DNA from: Chromatiaceae bacterium
GTDB taxonomy: Bacteria > Pseudomonadota > Gammaproteobacteria > Chromatiales > Chromatiaceae
Direction of reading: 5' to 3'
Assembly: GCA_024235175.1 (NCBI GenBank)
Contig: JACKMX010000003.1
Span: 682,001 to 746,000, forward strand
DNA: 64,000 bases
A program made the position numbers and the translations under genes. The notes under the pieces are model-generated. The model saw only the letters and a list, made by a program, of their open reading frames with translations. It ran no database searches and was not told where the DNA came from. Below, one piece after another: positions 1 to 8,349 of the stretch (the first letter of the stretch is position 1; each line of letters begins with the position of its first letter).

Positions 1-565
1 CCGCAGCGCCGATAATGGCCGACGGCGCATCAGAGAATATCCCAAAGAGACTCAGAATGAGCCCAAGCCAGAGCGTGGGAAGGACGATTGAGTCGGGCAG
101 GATATGGTGATCGAAGTCGATCAGACTCAAGGCAATGAGCACCCAGGTGAGAAACAGTGCGGCGGCGGCTTCCCAGCTGACCCCGAAATGCCATGCCACC
201 GTCAGGGAGAGCAGGCCGGTTGCCGCCTCCACGATAGGATAGCGCAGGGATATAGGTTGATTACAGGCGGAGCAGCGCCCTCGCAGCAGCAAAAAACTGA
301 GAACCGGAATATTTTCCCGGACACGAATTTGGTGTCCGCATTTGGGACATCGGGAGGGCGGACGAGAGAGGTTCAGCACCGTTTCCTCAGCCGTCGGTGA
401 GCTCAGCTCAAGCAATTCCCGGCACTGGGACTTCCACTCCCGGTCCAGCATCAGCGGCAGGCGGTACACCACCACATTGAGAAAGCTGCCGACCGCCAGC
501 CCAATCAGTGTGCAGAAAATAAGAAAAACGATTGGATTAAGCTGTAGATAGTTGACCAGGCTCAT
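1..565 (-). CDS. pilD: Prepilin peptidase / N-methyltransferase PilD (partial, cut by window edge)
   Basis: This is the N-terminal 188 codons of the membrane aspartic peptidase that cleaves and N-methylates type IV prepilins. An ATG at 565 opens a frame beginning MSLVNYLQLNP, followed by a first membrane helix ending in GSFLNVVVYRLP. A cytoplasmic zinc-binding segment follows, with the pairs CPKC and CSAC at roughly residues 67-100. The LIDFDHHILPD segment that follows contains the first catalytic Asp. The gene runs off the left edge, so the second Asp motif is not visible. It is the last of pilB-pilC-pilD on this strand, with a 111-base gap after pilC that holds a long inverted repeat. The family call is very secure. 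Confidence 0.93.
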   Translation of the reverse strand, partial: MSLVNYLQLNPIVFLIFCTLIGLAVGSFLNVVVYRLPLMLDREWKSQCRELLELSSPTAEETVLNLSRPPSRCPKCGHQIRVRENIPVLSFLLLRGRCSACNQPISLRYPIVEAATGLLSLTVAWHFGVSWEAAAALFLTWVLIALSLIDFDHHILPDSIVLPTLWLGLILSLFGIFSDAPSAIIGAA

Positions 566-583
566 GCTCAAGGTATCTCAACT

Positions 584-670
584 AAGGGCTGAGGGTCCAG
601 GACTGAGGGCCGGGGATCTGGAGCAGCTATCTTCTTTTCCTCAGCCCTTGGCCCTGGATCCTCGGCCCTT
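584..670. repeat. Imperfect 32-bp inverted repeat between pilC and pilD
   Basis: Arms lie at 584-615 and 639-670, separated by 23 bases. Both arms read as variants of AAGGGCYGAGGRTCCAGG followed by a second GGGCYGRGG unit. By hand, 25 of 32 positions match, and all differences are transitions, so many would still pair as G-U in RNA. The sequence is very G-rich on one strand and unlike the flanking coding DNA. It sits inside the pilC-pilD transcription unit and could slow or partly terminate transcription. No function is demonstrated. Confidence 0.7.
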
Positions 671-676
671 CTACTG

Positions 677-1912
677 CTATTTTCCCATCACCGCGGAACC
701 CATCTGGAAGATCGGCAGGTACATCGCGATAACCAGCCCACCGATAAGGGTGCCCAGAATCACCATGATCAGCGGCTCAAGCAGGCTGCTCAACGCATCG
801 ACGGCGTTATCCACCTCCTCTTCATAGAAATCCGCGACCTTGGACAGCATGCCGTCGATTGATCCCGACTCCTCGCCGATGGCGACCATCTGGATCACCA
901 TGTGTGGAAACAGGTTCTGCTGTTTCATCGCCAGCTGCAGTGACTGGCCGGTGGCGACATCTTCGCGCATACGCAGTACAGCTTCACTATAGACTACGTT
1001 ACCGGTGGCGCCTGAGACCGATTCAAGCGCCTCCACCAGGGGCACGCCAGCAGAGAACATGGTGGAAAGTGTGCGGGCAAAACGGGCGAGTGCCGCCTTA
1101 TTGACGATAACGCCGAGAATAGGTGTTTTGAGCAGAATTTTATCAACAGTGTGGCGGAATTTGCGCGATCTCTTCCATATGTAGCCGAAAACGTAGACGG
1201 TTCCCAGGACAATGAACAGCAACAGCCACCACCACTGTTGCATCCACTCCGAAATGGCCACCACGAGCTGGGTGAACGCCGGCAGATCTGAGCCGAAGCT
1301 GGAGAACAGCTCCTGAAACTGGGGAATGACAAATATCATGATAATAGAAGTGACCAGCACCGCAACGATGATCACCGCGGCCGGGTAGAACATCGCCTTC
1401 TTGATCTTTCCCTTCAGCGATTCGGTCTTCTCCTTGTAAGTGGCAATTTTGTGCAACAACTCTTCCAGCACGCCGGCCTGCTCACCGGCGTGAACCAGAT
1501 TGCAGAACAGATCGTCAAAATAGAGCGGATGCTTTTTAAGCGCCTCTGCCAGTGCGGTTCCCCCTTCGACGTCAGCCTTGATAGAGAGAATCAGATCCTG
1601 CATCGACGGGTTGTCGTGTCCCCGGCCAACGATATCGAAGGCCTGCACCAGGGGTACGCCAGAACTCATCATGGTGGCCAGCTGCCGGCTGAAAACAGCG
1701 ATATCTCCAGGCCGGATTTTTTTCTTCCTGCTTTTAAAGAGCGTGGATTTTTTTGTGACCTTGATCGGGTTGATTCCCTGCCGCCGGAGGTCGGCGCGGA
1801 CCAGTGCCATACTCGCGGCCCGGGTTTCGCCTTTGATACGCTTGCCCCTCCTGTCCGAACCCTCCCATGCGAACACATTTGCCTTTTCGGCCTTTGGTGC
1901 AGCTACAGCCAT
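677..1912 (-). CDS. pilC: Type IV pilus inner-membrane platform protein PilC
   Basis: This 411-residue polytopic inner-membrane protein forms the platform on which the PilB ATPase drives pilin polymerisation. It has the duplicated T2SSF domain: one copy at about residues 75-195 (around FSRQLATMMSSGVPLVQAFD) and a second at about 280-400 (around FARTLSTMFSAGVPLVEALE). Each is followed by hydrophobic helices, and the length is normal for the family. The N-terminus (FAWEGSDRRGKRIKGE) is typical of PilC. It begins four bases after the pilB stop, so the two are co-transcribed and probably translationally coupled. Confidence 0.96.
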   Translation of the reverse strand: MAVAAPKAEKANVFAWEGSDRRGKRIKGETRAASMALVRADLRRQGINPIKVTKKSTLFKSRKKKIRPGDIAVFSRQLATMMSSGVPLVQAFDIVGRGHDNPSMQDLILSIKADVEGGTALAEALKKHPLYFDDLFCNLVHAGEQAGVLEELLHKIATYKEKTESLKGKIKKAMFYPAAVIIVAVLVTSIIMIFVIPQFQELFSSFGSDLPAFTQLVVAISEWMQQWWWLLLFIVLGTVYVFGYIWKRSRKFRHTVDKILLKTPILGVIVNKAALARFARTLSTMFSAGVPLVEALESVSGATGNVVYSEAVLRMREDVATGQSLQLAMKQQNLFPHMVIQMVAIGEESGSIDGMLSKVADFYEEEVDNAVDALSSLLEPLIMVILGTLIGGLVIAMYLPIFQMGSAVMGK

Positions 1913-1916
1913 AATC

Positions 1917-3629
1917 TTAATCCTTGGTTACCCGGTTGATCTCTTCCAGACTTGTGACGCCGTCCCGAACCTTTTTCAATCCCGATTCACGCAATGTTGC
2001 CACTCCTTCCTTTCTGGACTGTTCCGCCAGCTGCAGCGAGTTGCCTCCCTCCATGATGATGCGGCCCATCTCTTCAGAAACCGGCATTACCTGAAAAATG
2101 CCGACACGCCCCTTGTAACCTTTGTTACAGCGGTCGCATCCCACCGGTCTATAGACGGTCAAACCTTTTAAATCCCGCTCTGCAAAACCCTCTTCAAGCA
2201 GTGCCTCTCTGGGCAGTTCATCCGGGGTTTTGCAGTGGGGGCATAGGCGCCGGGCCAGACGCTGCGCCATGATCAGAAGCACCGACGACGCGATATTGAA
2301 AGCAGGTATGCCCATATTGGCCAGGCGTGTCAGCGTCTGCGGCGCATCGTTGGTATGCAGCGTGGAGAGCACCAGATGTCCGGTCTGCGCGGCTTTTACC
2401 GCTATTTCGGCGGTCTCCAGGTCGCGGATCTCACCCACCATGATAATGTCCGGATCCTGGCGCAGAAAGGCCCGCAGTGCTGAGGCGAAAGTAAGACCTG
2501 TCTTGGTGTTCTGGTTGACTTGGTTGATGCCTGCCACCTGAATCTCGACGGGGTCTTCAACCGTCGAGATATTTACGTCCGGCTGGTTGAGAAGATTCAG
2601 GCCGGTGTAGAGCGAGACGGTCTTTCCGCTGCCGGTCGGTCCGGTCACCAGCACCATGCCGTAGGGTTTGGCCAGCGCTGCCAGAAACGCCTCCTGCTGC
2701 TCCTTTTCGAATCCCAGCGCTTCGATTCCGACTTGAGCGCTGGTGGGATCCAGGATACGCAGCACCACCTTCTCGCCATACAGGGTCGGGCAGGTATTGA
2801 CGCGGAAATCGATGGAGCGGTTGCGCGAAAGCACCATCTTGATCCGTCCGTCCTGAGGTACCCGCTTCTCGGCGATGTTCATGCGCGACATCACCTTAAT
2901 GCGGGCGACCAGGCGGCTGGCCAGGTTGACCGGCGGAGAGGCGATCTCCCGCAGCATGCCGTCCTGCCTGAAGCGCACCCGGAAATTTTTCTCATACGGC
3001 TCGAAATGGATGTCCGAAGCACCGCTGTTGATGGCATCGAGCAGTACCTTGTTGACGAAGCGCACCACCGGCGCCTCGTCGATATCCATGTCCCCGTCAT
3101 CCGGCCTCTCCTCCCCGTCATCGATGGTGATGTCGAGACTGTCCAGATCTGTATCCAACAGATCGGACATACTGGTATCGGAGGCCTGCATCGCCTGTTC
3201 GATGCTCTGAGTAAGCTTTTTCTCCTCGACCACGACTGCTTCGGTAGCCAGTCCGGTGTGGAATTTGATCTCGTCGAGCCCGTGCAGATTGGTCGGATCG
3301 GAGACACCCAGGAAGAGGCGTTTGCCGCGCTTGAACAAGGGAAGTGCACGGTGTGTCCGGATCAGTTTCTCTTCAACCAGTTTGGTGGGCAGGAATCCCA
3401 TGTCCAGTACGTCAAGGTCAAACAGCGGGACGCCAAACTCCTGTGAAGCCGCATGGGCGATTTCAAGACTGTCGAGTATTTCGTTTTCAACCAGGTAGGT
3501 GACGAACGAGATGCGCTTCTTCAGCGCAGTGTCGTACGCATGCTGGGCCTGTTCCTCACTGAGCAGACCGTCGCGAACCAAGCGATGGGCGAGACCGCTT
3601 AATTTGATCGTGGGTTTGGTTGTAACCAT
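1917..3629 (-). CDS. pilB: Type IV pilus extension ATPase PilB
   Basis: This 570-residue cytoplasmic hexameric ATPase powers pilus extension. The order is an N-terminal MshEN-type domain (about 1-150), then the ATPase core. The core shows Walker A GPTGSGKT near residue 325, an Asp/His-box region, and the Walker B-region sequence IIMVGEIRDLETAEIA followed by TGHLVLSTLHTNDA. The C-terminal zinc site is visible as CPHC and CDRC (about 465-505). Length and motif order match PilB rather than the shorter PilT. It is first of the pilB-pilC-pilD set and is separated by about 210 bases from the pilin genes upstream. Confidence 0.97.
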   Translation of the reverse strand: MVTTKPTIKLSGLAHRLVRDGLLSEEQAQHAYDTALKKRISFVTYLVENEILDSLEIAHAASQEFGVPLFDLDVLDMGFLPTKLVEEKLIRTHRALPLFKRGKRLFLGVSDPTNLHGLDEIKFHTGLATEAVVVEEKKLTQSIEQAMQASDTSMSDLLDTDLDSLDITIDDGEERPDDGDMDIDEAPVVRFVNKVLLDAINSGASDIHFEPYEKNFRVRFRQDGMLREIASPPVNLASRLVARIKVMSRMNIAEKRVPQDGRIKMVLSRNRSIDFRVNTCPTLYGEKVVLRILDPTSAQVGIEALGFEKEQQEAFLAALAKPYGMVLVTGPTGSGKTVSLYTGLNLLNQPDVNISTVEDPVEIQVAGINQVNQNTKTGLTFASALRAFLRQDPDIIMVGEIRDLETAEIAVKAAQTGHLVLSTLHTNDAPQTLTRLANMGIPAFNIASSVLLIMAQRLARRLCPHCKTPDELPREALLEEGFAERDLKGLTVYRPVGCDRCNKGYKGRVGIFQVMPVSEEMGRIIMEGGNSLQLAEQSRKEGVATLRESGLKKVRDGVTSLEEINRVTKD

Positions 3630-3841
3630 CCGAATAATACGATTATTTGATTGACCCGGAATATGAGTTCCGTCGACAGAAATTCATACTCTTCTGTCGG
3701 CAGAATGCACTGAAACTGTAGCCCGCCTGGGAATTATAGTCTGTCAGGCATGCAATATAGAAGGCGAACGATACCTTAGAGGTTGTTGCTGCTCAATAGC
3801 AGCGATTAATCGAGGTCGGAATTGAGAGGAACAGAGGGGGG

Positions 3842-4243
3842 TCAGGGCAATACTTTGTTGAAAACCTGAGTGGCGTCGGGCTCCAGTATGTGGGTGACCG
3901 ATATGGAGTAGGAGTTGGCGGTGGAGGTTACGCTGTAGCTGAACATATTCTTGTCGCCGGGATCCGGCTGCCAGGCCAGGCTACCGGTTGTGAGCGTGTT
4001 GACGCCGCCGGGAATCCACACCTCCGGGTTGCGCACGCCGTAGCCGTCGCCATGATCATCCAGCCAGTAATCCTCCAGCGCAATGCGCAGGGGTTCGATA
4101 TTGGCCGTGGCAGCATTGATGCGCGACTCCCTGACGAAACCGTTATAGGCTGGTATGGCTATGCCGACGACCACCGTCAGAATCGCGATGGCGATCATCA
4201 GTTCAATCAGGGTGAATCCTTTGGTTTGGTGGAGCATTGACAT
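3842..4243 (-). CDS. Type IV pilin-like protein, cysteine-free
   Basis: This 133-residue prepilin has a short positively charged leader ending in KG, then the FTLIELMIAIAIL helix with Glu at +5, the class IVa signature recognised by PilD. The remaining soluble domain is short (about 95 residues) and has no cysteine, so the usual C-terminal disulfide-bounded D-region is absent. It lies 64 bases downstream of the major pilin gene on the same strand, suggesting co-expression. It could be a minor pilin or a second pilin subunit. An internal ATG at the third codon is an equally possible start. Confidence 0.88.
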   Translation of the reverse strand: MSMLHQTKGFTLIELMIAIAILTVVVGIAIPAYNGFVRESRINAATANIEPLRIALEDYWLDDHGDGYGVRNPEVWIPGGVNTLTTGSLAWQPDPGDKNMFSYSVTSTANSYSISVTHILEPDATQVFNKVLP

Positions 4244-4307
4244 AGCCTGTGTCAGTGAAGTTCAGGCAGCGGACAGTGAATTACTGTCCGCTGCATCGGG
4301 TCGATCT

Positions 4308-4754
4308 CTACAGCTTGTTGAAATCCACTTCGACATTGGCCGAATTCATCGCACCCAGAAATGCGGGTTGGTAAATTCTAACCACACCGCCACCTGCGGT
4401 GATACCGATCTGGCCGTTGTCGGCGGAAGGGGTTTGTGAGTCTACGTATGCTTTCACGCCACCCAAGGGTGCCTTGCGGTCTTCAGGGTTCACAATTTGA
4501 GTAATCCATTCGTCAGCATCGTTGATGTCGATGTAATCGGTGTCCGGAGCGCCGCGAGCCTGCATGGCGACAATTTTGGCCATTTCGGCTTTTACCGCCC
4601 GGTAAGCTTCATCGTAGTGGTTGGTCACCTTGGACATCTGTGCTTCCTTGATGTACTGATTGTAGGCCGGGATGGCGATGGCGGCGAGAATGGCGATGAT
4701 CGCAACCACGATCATAAGTTCGATAAGGGTAAAACCTGACTGTGCTCTCTTCAT
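4308..4754 (-). CDS. pilA: Major type IV pilin PilA-like, cysteine-free
   Basis: This 148-residue prepilin has leader MKRAQSG, cleavage before FTLIELMIVVAIIAILAAIA, and Glu at mature position 5. The downstream globular domain carries no cysteines, so it lacks the disulfide loop of typical PilA/PilE. The gene has its own upstream region with a sigma-54-like element at 4861-4876, and pilSR lie immediately beyond. This fits the PilR-activated major pilin arrangement known in Pseudomonas. The start ATG at 4754 is preceded by GGAGATAGTC, a good ribosome site. The class is certain; the assignment as the major subunit is inferred from promoter and context. Confidence 0.9.
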   Translation of the reverse strand: MKRAQSGFTLIELMIVVAIIAILAAIAIPAYNQYIKEAQMSKVTNHYDEAYRAVKAEMAKIVAMQARGAPDTDYIDINDADEWITQIVNPEDRKAPLGGVKAYVDSQTPSADNGQIGITAGGGVVRIYQPAFLGAMNSANVEVDFNKL

Positions 4755-4860
4755 GACTATCTCCGTTGTTGGTTAAAGCTGGTGTTTAACATGGTTTCGG
4801 CCGACTGATTCGGACCTTTAAAAAGTTTTTGCCCGGTGGTTTGTGTTCGATTCATGCTGA

Positions 4861-4876
4861 TGCACTATCCATGCCG
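4861..4876 (-). promoter_or_regulatory. Sigma-54 (RpoN) promoter candidate for pilA
   Basis: On the minus strand the bases read CGGCATGGATAGTGCA. This has GG and GC at the strictly required 10-base separation and GGCA/TGCA cores matching the -24/-12 consensus TGGCAC-N5-TTGCA. It lies about 107 bases upstream of the pilin start codon. PilR, the expected sigma-54 activator, is encoded next door. Confidence 0.6.
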
Positions 4877-5031
4877 GAGATATTGAAATATCTGCCCGGT
4901 AATTCTGAGAATTCTGTAATTGCTCTGTTTTTCAGTCGGTTATGCCCGTATAAGATGATTTCTTCAGAACTGTCGCGACTCTTTGCGGAGAAGTTCAAAT
5001 TTGGATCAGAAGGACGTTGATTGTCATAAGG

Positions 5032-5046
5032 TGACAAAATTTGTCA
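5032..5046. promoter_or_regulatory. Palindromic TGACA/TGTCA site, candidate PilR operator
   Basis: TGACAAAATTTGTCA has perfect 7-base arms around one central base, with a further TTGTCA 12 bases before it. PilR of Pseudomonas binds repeated TGTC-type sites upstream of pilA. These sites lie roughly 155-185 bases upstream of the sigma-54-like element, a normal enhancer distance. The binding itself is inferred. Confidence 0.4.
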
Positions 5047-5107
5047 ATCAGTCAGGCATTGAGCCGCGCCACCTCCCGTATACCCGTGGGATGTGCAGCA
5101 AATAAAT

Positions 5108-6445
5108 TCAATCTATACCCAGCTTATCGAGACGGTAACGCAACTGACGGAAACTGATCCCAAGTTTTTTGGCGGCGGCGGTGCGGTTCCAGCGGGTTTC
5201 GTCCAATGCGCGGATGATTGCCTCTCTCTCCACCCGTTCCAGATAGTTATCCAGCGGCAACTCCTGTTCCTGAGCCGGTGATTCTTCTGAGTTCTCCGGC
5301 AATTGAATATCCTCGCTGCGGATACGGCAGCCTTCGCACAGGGTCAAGGCGCGCTCCAGAATATTCTCCAGTTCGCGTACATTTCCGGGAAAGTCATACC
5401 GGCTCAGATTTTCCAGTGCCTGTTTATCAATTGAGACTTTTTCCAGGCTATTCTGGCGGGCGATATTCTCAAGCATATGCTCCGCCAGCAGTGCGATATC
5501 CTCCCGCCTCTCGCGCAGCGATGGGATGTGCAGTTCGATCACGTTGATGCGGTAAAAAAGATCCTGGCGAAATTCGCCGAGCGCCACCAGATCGACCAGA
5601 TTCTTATGCGTGGCGCTGATGATGCGCACATCCACGGGCTGCTCCTTCTGCAATCCCACCGGCCGCACCTTTTTCTCCTGGATTGCGCGCAGCAGCTTCA
5701 CCTGCATCTGAATGGGCAGATCAGCCACCTCATCCAGAAACAGGGTTCCCCCCTCCGCCTGCTGGAAAAGCCCCTGTTTATCGGCGACCGCACCTGTGAA
5801 GCTGCCTTTGGCGTGTCCGAAAAACTCGCTCTCCATCAGCTCCTGGGGTATGGCGCCGCAGTTTACCGCGGTGAACTCGGCGTCCGCGCGCGGGCCCTGT
5901 TCGTGGATCAGCCTTGCCGCCAGCTCCTTGCCGGTACCCGATTCACCACTGATATAGACAGGCGCCTGGCTGCGGGCCAGTTTGAGTATCATCGTGCGGA
6001 TACTTTCTATAGCTTTCGATCTTCCCAGCAACTGGGTTTTCGCATGGCCTGCATCCGTCGCATCTGTCGTATGCCGGTGATCCAGCTTTAATGCCGACCG
6101 GACCAGCTGGCGCAGCATTCGCAGATCGATCGGCTTGGAGGCGAAATCGAACGCACCTGCCTTCAGTGCCTGGATTGCGGACTCCATGTTGCCGTGTGCA
6201 GTGATCACCGCCACCGGCAACTGCGGATGGTTTTTACTGATCAGCTTTACCAGGTCGATGCCGTTGCCATCCGGCAGCCGCATGTCGGTAAGGCAGAGAT
6301 CGAACGCCTGGCGAGATAGCAGTGCGCGTGCCTGAGCCAGATCAGCGGCCTTGTGTGTATCTATCTCCATACGCGCCAGGGTGATGTCGAGCAGCTCGAG
6401 AATATCGGGCTCGTCGTCAACAATGAGTGCCTGGGGTCTGCTCAT
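5108..6445 (-). CDS. pilR: Sigma-54-dependent response regulator PilR
   Basis: This 445-residue NtrC-family activator of pilin transcription has three parts. The receiver domain (about 1-120) has acidic pocket VDDEPD and phospho-Asp in CLTDMRLPDG. The AAA+ domain (about 140-370) has Walker A GESGTGKE, the sigma-54 contact loop GSFTGA and FLDEVADLP. The C-terminal Fis-type helix-turn-helix ends in RTAAAKKLGISFRQLRYRL. I chose ATG 6445 (MSRPQALIVDDEPD) because it overlaps the pilS stop as ATGA. The longer upstream frame lies inside pilS. Placement beside pilS and the pilins supports PilR over other NtrC-type proteins. Confidence 0.93.
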   Translation of the reverse strand: MSRPQALIVDDEPDILELLDITLARMEIDTHKAADLAQARALLSRQAFDLCLTDMRLPDGNGIDLVKLISKNHPQLPVAVITAHGNMESAIQALKAGAFDFASKPIDLRMLRQLVRSALKLDHRHTTDATDAGHAKTQLLGRSKAIESIRTMILKLARSQAPVYISGESGTGKELAARLIHEQGPRADAEFTAVNCGAIPQELMESEFFGHAKGSFTGAVADKQGLFQQAEGGTLFLDEVADLPIQMQVKLLRAIQEKKVRPVGLQKEQPVDVRIISATHKNLVDLVALGEFRQDLFYRINVIELHIPSLRERREDIALLAEHMLENIARQNSLEKVSIDKQALENLSRYDFPGNVRELENILERALTLCEGCRIRSEDIQLPENSEESPAQEQELPLDNYLERVEREAIIRALDETRWNRTAAAKKLGISFRQLRYRLDKLGID

Positions 6446-8082
6446 CCCTGCCTCCTGCGGGTTCTGGTACCCGGAAAATTCATGCGGAAGCAACTGCCAC
6501 TCCCTTCCACCGGCAGATACTCGAGCCGCATACGGTTGGACTCACTCAGCTCTTTCGCGATGTATAGCCCGAGGCCGGTGCCCCGGTTGTTGGTGGTAAA
6601 GAAGGGCTCGAAGATCTGGCGCGCAACCTCGGGCGGGATTCCCGGCCCATTGTCGATAACGTCGAGGAAGGGGCCGCCGGATGCCTGGGTTATGCCGCCT
6701 TTAAAGCTGATGAGTATAGCCTCTTTTTCGGCGTGAAAATGGCGGATCGAGTTTTCGCACAGATTGCTCAATATCTGACGCAACTGGCTGGAATCCGCAA
6801 AAATCAGCGTGTCCGGAGGATCTATATCCACCACGAAACAGGAGTGAGGGAGATTGTGATAGGTCAGACACTCCCGTACGAACTGATCGAGCCACGCTTT
6901 GAGCATAAACTCTTTCGGGCGGAACTGGTTGCGACGCGAAAGCTGCAGTACGTTTTCGATTATGTCGTTTACCCGCCTGGTGTTGGTGCCGATGATCTGC
7001 AGCAGGCGTTGGTCACCCTTGGCCAGTTGGGTCGATTCCTGAAGCAGCTGTTCTGCATGACCGATAGCTCCCAGCGGATTGCGTATTTCATGTGCGATAC
7101 TGGCAGTCAGGCGGCCCAGCGACGCCAGCTTCATCTGCTGCGCCTGCTGGGTTACAGAAGCCTCATCCTCGATGAACGCCACCGTGCCGTTGCTTCCTGT
7201 CTCTCCCAGCGGTGAAAACCCGGGCTTGAGCTCTCTCCCGCCCGGTGTCGGTCGGAAGATATCCGGCTCTGTTTCCCGATTATTCCGCCAGCGCTGCATT
7301 TGCTCATCGAGCGGCTGACAGACATGCTTCAGGTGTTTTCCTGTTTTAACATCAGGCGTGCCAAGCAGATACCAGGCGGCGTCGTTGATCAGTCGGATTC
7401 TGCTTTCATTGTCAACCACAAGGATACCGGTCTGCATATGCTGAATGATGTAATCGTTCAGCTGCTCCAGGTTTGCCAGATCCAGCTCCTGCTGAGTGAC
7501 CAGTTGTTCGCTTTTCGATGCTCTCTGGGATAATACCAGCGCCAGGGTTGCGATGGCGAAGAAGGCCACACCGAGCATGCCTGCCTGGGGATAGCCGCTC
7601 GATGCGGAAGTTCCGCTGATGGTTGCCACGGTTTGCTGAGTCAGGACCGAGAGAGTCGCAAGTGCCGCGAAAAGCAGTGCCACCCGTCCCGGCATGATCA
7701 GACTGCCGGTGGCGATGGATACGGCTATCAGTGTACCCAGACCCGTCTGTACACCACCGCTTGCGTGCAGCAGCAGCGTGATACAGAGAATGTCGGTGAC
7801 CACCATGATGACGGATTGTGTCGTGCTTGACGGGCGGCGCCAATAGAGCATCACCCCGTTGGCCACTAACAGGCTCAGGTAGGCGGTACAGGTCAAAGCA
7901 TACAGACCAGGTCTTTGCTGGCCGAGAAAGACCGGTCCCCAATTGCCGAAGAATGCGGTGGTGAGCAGCGTAGCCACGAAAAACCGATAGATTAAAAAGA
8001 AGCGGGGGATAACCCAGGCATTGCCCTTGACAACAGTCGGTGGTGTCTTCCACCAGATGTTTGTGTCTTCCTGACCGATCAT
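6442..8082 (-). CDS. pilS: Sensor histidine kinase PilS
   Basis: This membrane histidine kinase is paired with PilR. About six hydrophobic segments occupy residues 30-205, followed by a PAS-like segment (about 235-330, around GILVVDNESRIRLINDAA). The dimerisation domain has the phospho-acceptor motif SIAHEIRNPLGA. The ATPase domain shows the N box NLCENSIRH, DNGPGIP and GTGLGLYIAKEL. The chosen ATG at 8082 gives 546 residues; the frame stays open to 8142, but that extra segment is not hydrophobic and has a poorer ribosome site. It overlaps pilR by four bases. Confidence 0.92.
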   Translation of the reverse strand: MIGQEDTNIWWKTPPTVVKGNAWVIPRFFLIYRFFVATLLTTAFFGNWGPVFLGQQRPGLYALTCTAYLSLLVANGVMLYWRRPSSTTQSVIMVVTDILCITLLLHASGGVQTGLGTLIAVSIATGSLIMPGRVALLFAALATLSVLTQQTVATISGTSASSGYPQAGMLGVAFFAIATLALVLSQRASKSEQLVTQQELDLANLEQLNDYIIQHMQTGILVVDNESRIRLINDAAWYLLGTPDVKTGKHLKHVCQPLDEQMQRWRNNRETEPDIFRPTPGGRELKPGFSPLGETGSNGTVAFIEDEASVTQQAQQMKLASLGRLTASIAHEIRNPLGAIGHAEQLLQESTQLAKGDQRLLQIIGTNTRRVNDIIENVLQLSRRNQFRPKEFMLKAWLDQFVRECLTYHNLPHSCFVVDIDPPDTLIFADSSQLRQILSNLCENSIRHFHAEKEAILISFKGGITQASGGPFLDVIDNGPGIPPEVARQIFEPFFTTNNRGTGLGLYIAKELSESNRMRLEYLPVEGSGSCFRMNFPGTRTRRRQG

Positions 8083-8349
8083 ATTCGCTTCTCTGTAGAC
8101 TGGATACCACCGGCGGGCGGGTATGACAGGCAGTGCAGGCATACAAGGCTCATATTGACAGCTCCTCTAATATGACGATTTTGTTACAAAATTTTGTTTT
8201 GAACCCTGTTTTTTACGTCCTGAGAACCGAAAAAATTGTAGCGGATCGGTAATCCCATAAAAATATCGAATTCCGCACCTGATTTTTTTGATTATTCGCC
8301 TCGTTTCGACCAGAATAGCAATTTTTCCAACCGGACGGGCTGATAAAGA

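Noticed and set aside
3674..3699. 8-base stem-loop between pilB and the pilin genes
   Set aside because: It has CGACAGAA/TTCTGTCG arms but no T-tract on either strand, so it does not qualify as an intrinsic terminator.
4852..5037. 61-codon minus-strand frame between pilA and pilR
   Set aside because: It covers the proposed sigma-54 element and TGTCA sites, has no ribosome site and shows no protein-like features.
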